Of a stretch of DNA of 64,000 bases, positions 63,134-64,000 are shown one piece after another. The stretch is from positions 124,001-188,000 of the forward strand of contig OZ037870.1 of NCBI GenBank assembly GCA_964035575.1, given 5' to 3'. Positions within the stretch are counted from its first letter, which is position 1; the number at the start of each line of letters is the position of its first letter. The notes under the pieces are model-generated. The model was not told the DNA's origin, ran no database searches, and saw only the letters and a list, made by a program, of their open reading frames with translations. The position numbers were made by a program, and so were the translations under genes. This stretch comes from Rhynchopus sp. YZ270_cl-10 (Eukaryota > Euglenozoa > Diplonemea > Diplonemida > Diplonemidae).

Positions 63134-64000
63134 CTATGCGCAGCGCACGACAACACCAAGCGCCTCGTCCAGAAGGTTTGCCTTGGAGAAGGTGCCCCTC
63201 CACTTGAACCAGATGACCTTCGCACCCTTCACAATCCCAGAGGCCTCCGAGCCGTACGAGTAGGGGCCGCCGCTGTCCCCTCCGACGGTGTTGTCGTTGT
63301 CCATCGCAACCAGCTTCTTCGCACCGCTCTGGCTCACGCTTGTTGAGTACACGTAGTCGCAGGTGCGCGTGCCCTGCATGCGCGAGTACACGCAGATCAC
63401 GTCGTTCTTGCTGAAGCTGTAGTTGATCGACGTCACGTCCCTCAGGCTCGTTGGCGACGCCCAGTACTCAGCAGGCTCGATGTGCGAGGTTGTCTTCCAC
63501 TCCACGTCCCCGTAGTTGCCGTTGTGCTCGCCCCTGTGCGAGAGTGCGTAGTCTGCCACGGCCTCTGCGTCGTACGTCGACATCCCATTGCAGTGCGCAG
63601 CTGTCGCCACACCGGTCACCCCATCCGACAGGCGCGACACAGTGAACCCAGACGTGCACTGGAACCCCCCTCCGTACACCTTGCGTCCCCCGCGTGTGTG
63701 GTGGTCCTTCTCCAGCTGCGCATCCTTCTTGTAGAACACAACCTTGACACCGTACGCGTCGACACCAGTCCCGTCCAGAAGACGTTCCGCCTGCTCGTCC
63801 TTCTCCTGTGCAGGCGCAGGTGCCCCGTCTCCACCCTCCGTCACCTCAAACCCGTTCCCCTCAGGCACCGACAGCACCACCAAGTCACCCGGCAGCACAG
63901 CGTGGCCCACACCAGGGAACCCGCGCTTGTCAAGCGCCTCCGCCACAGCGTCGGCACGCTCCTCAAGCTCCATGAAGGAGTAGCGCATGCTGTCGACAAA
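63134..64000 (-). CDS. Bacterial-type S1 serine protease, partial
   Basis: The frame is open to the window edge, so the N-terminus lies beyond 64000. From the first visible Met (63988) 284 residues remain. The catalytic triad is in order: His in ATAAHC (about 128), Asp in GDVEW (about 161) and Ser in GDSGGP (about 238). The spacing and the FQCTSGFTV start of the domain resemble streptogrisin/alpha-lytic-like proteases of bacteria rather than animal trypsins. The upstream residues (LEERADAVAEALDKRGFPG onward) may belong to a propeptide. It probably acts outside the cell or in a digestive compartment. Acquisition from bacteria is an inference; codon use is GC-rich like its neighbours. Confidence 0.85.
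   Translation of the reverse strand, partial: FVDSMRYSFMELEERADAVAEALDKRGFPGVGHAVLPGDLVVLSVPEGNGFEVTEGGDGAPAPAQEKDEQAERLLDGTGVDAYGVKVVFYKKDAQLEKDHHTRGGRKVYGGGFQCTSGFTVSRLSDGVTGVATAAHCNGMSTYDAEAVADYALSHRGEHNGNYGDVEWKTTSHIEPAEYWASPTSLRDVTSINYSFSKNDVICVYSRMQGTRTCDYVYSTSVSQSGAKKLVAMDNDNTVGGDSGGPYSYGSEASGIVKGAKVIWFKWRGTFSKANLLDEALGVVVRCA

Noticed and set aside
1-64000. tRNA, rRNA, spliced-leader RNA genes and CRISPR arrays
   Set aside because: I looked for cloverleaf-like arms, rRNA-like blocks and regularly spaced repeats and found none that held up by eye; the short hairpins do not fit a tRNA.

Overview
This is a nuclear, eukaryotic, protist-type window. All eighteen gene models I can support, one of them a decayed copy, lie on the minus strand. 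Most are intronless and many start just downstream of a long polypyrimidine tract ending in AG. The histones are divergent, and one thioredoxin domain carries the tryparedoxin-type WCPPC motif. A same-strand array with acceptor-like sites before each start is the layout of Euglenozoa (polycistronic transcription with spliced-leader trans-splicing). Because ordinary GT-AG cis-introns are also present (donors mostly GTATG, 48-175 nt), a diplonemid or a related non-kinetoplastid euglenozoan is my best guess. The lineage is an inference; no spliced-leader RNA, rRNA or tRNA gene was found.

Layout, left to right (transcription runs right to left). 0.8-5.6 kb: three low-complexity proteins (tail-anchored, coiled-coil, polyQ/C2-like). 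5.6-9.0 kb: a spacer with hairpin repeats and a hAT-type element. 9.0-26.6 kb: one huge gene of six exons encoding about 5,733 residues (discoidin, nucleoredoxin-like, DUF3638/DUF3645-type P-loop, EF-hand, SPRY and coiled-coil regions). 27.5-30.7 kb: a spliced Alba-like gene, a mitochondrial SpoVS/Alba-like gene and a small EGF-like membrane protein. 31.6-35.9 kb: a decayed and an intact copy of a UBL-ankyrin-zinc-finger gene. 37.2-48.2 kb: a sterol-desaturase-like enzyme, a tentative spliced gene, a DEAD-box-like helicase, a vWA-UBA-RBR ubiquitin ligase and a DUF155/RMND1-type protein. 48.2-55.9 kb: a gene-poor, element-rich spacer. 55.9-60.7 kb: a K+-dependent Na+/Ca2+ exchanger-like protein, then H2A and H2B in tandem. 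60.7-63.1 kb: another element-rich spacer. 63.1-64.0 kb: the 3' part of a bacterial-type secreted serine protease.

The genes do not form an obvious single pathway; they look like a general housekeeping cluster. The spacers are the unusual part. They hold four hAT-like elements with 7-8 bp target duplications, one MITE with a recognisable related empty site, a 0.66 kb repeat in three copies, and a family of short hairpins. The hairpins keep the loop core CCTCTCGTG while their stems change, and they lie outside confident coding sequence except for one overlap at a gene 3' end.
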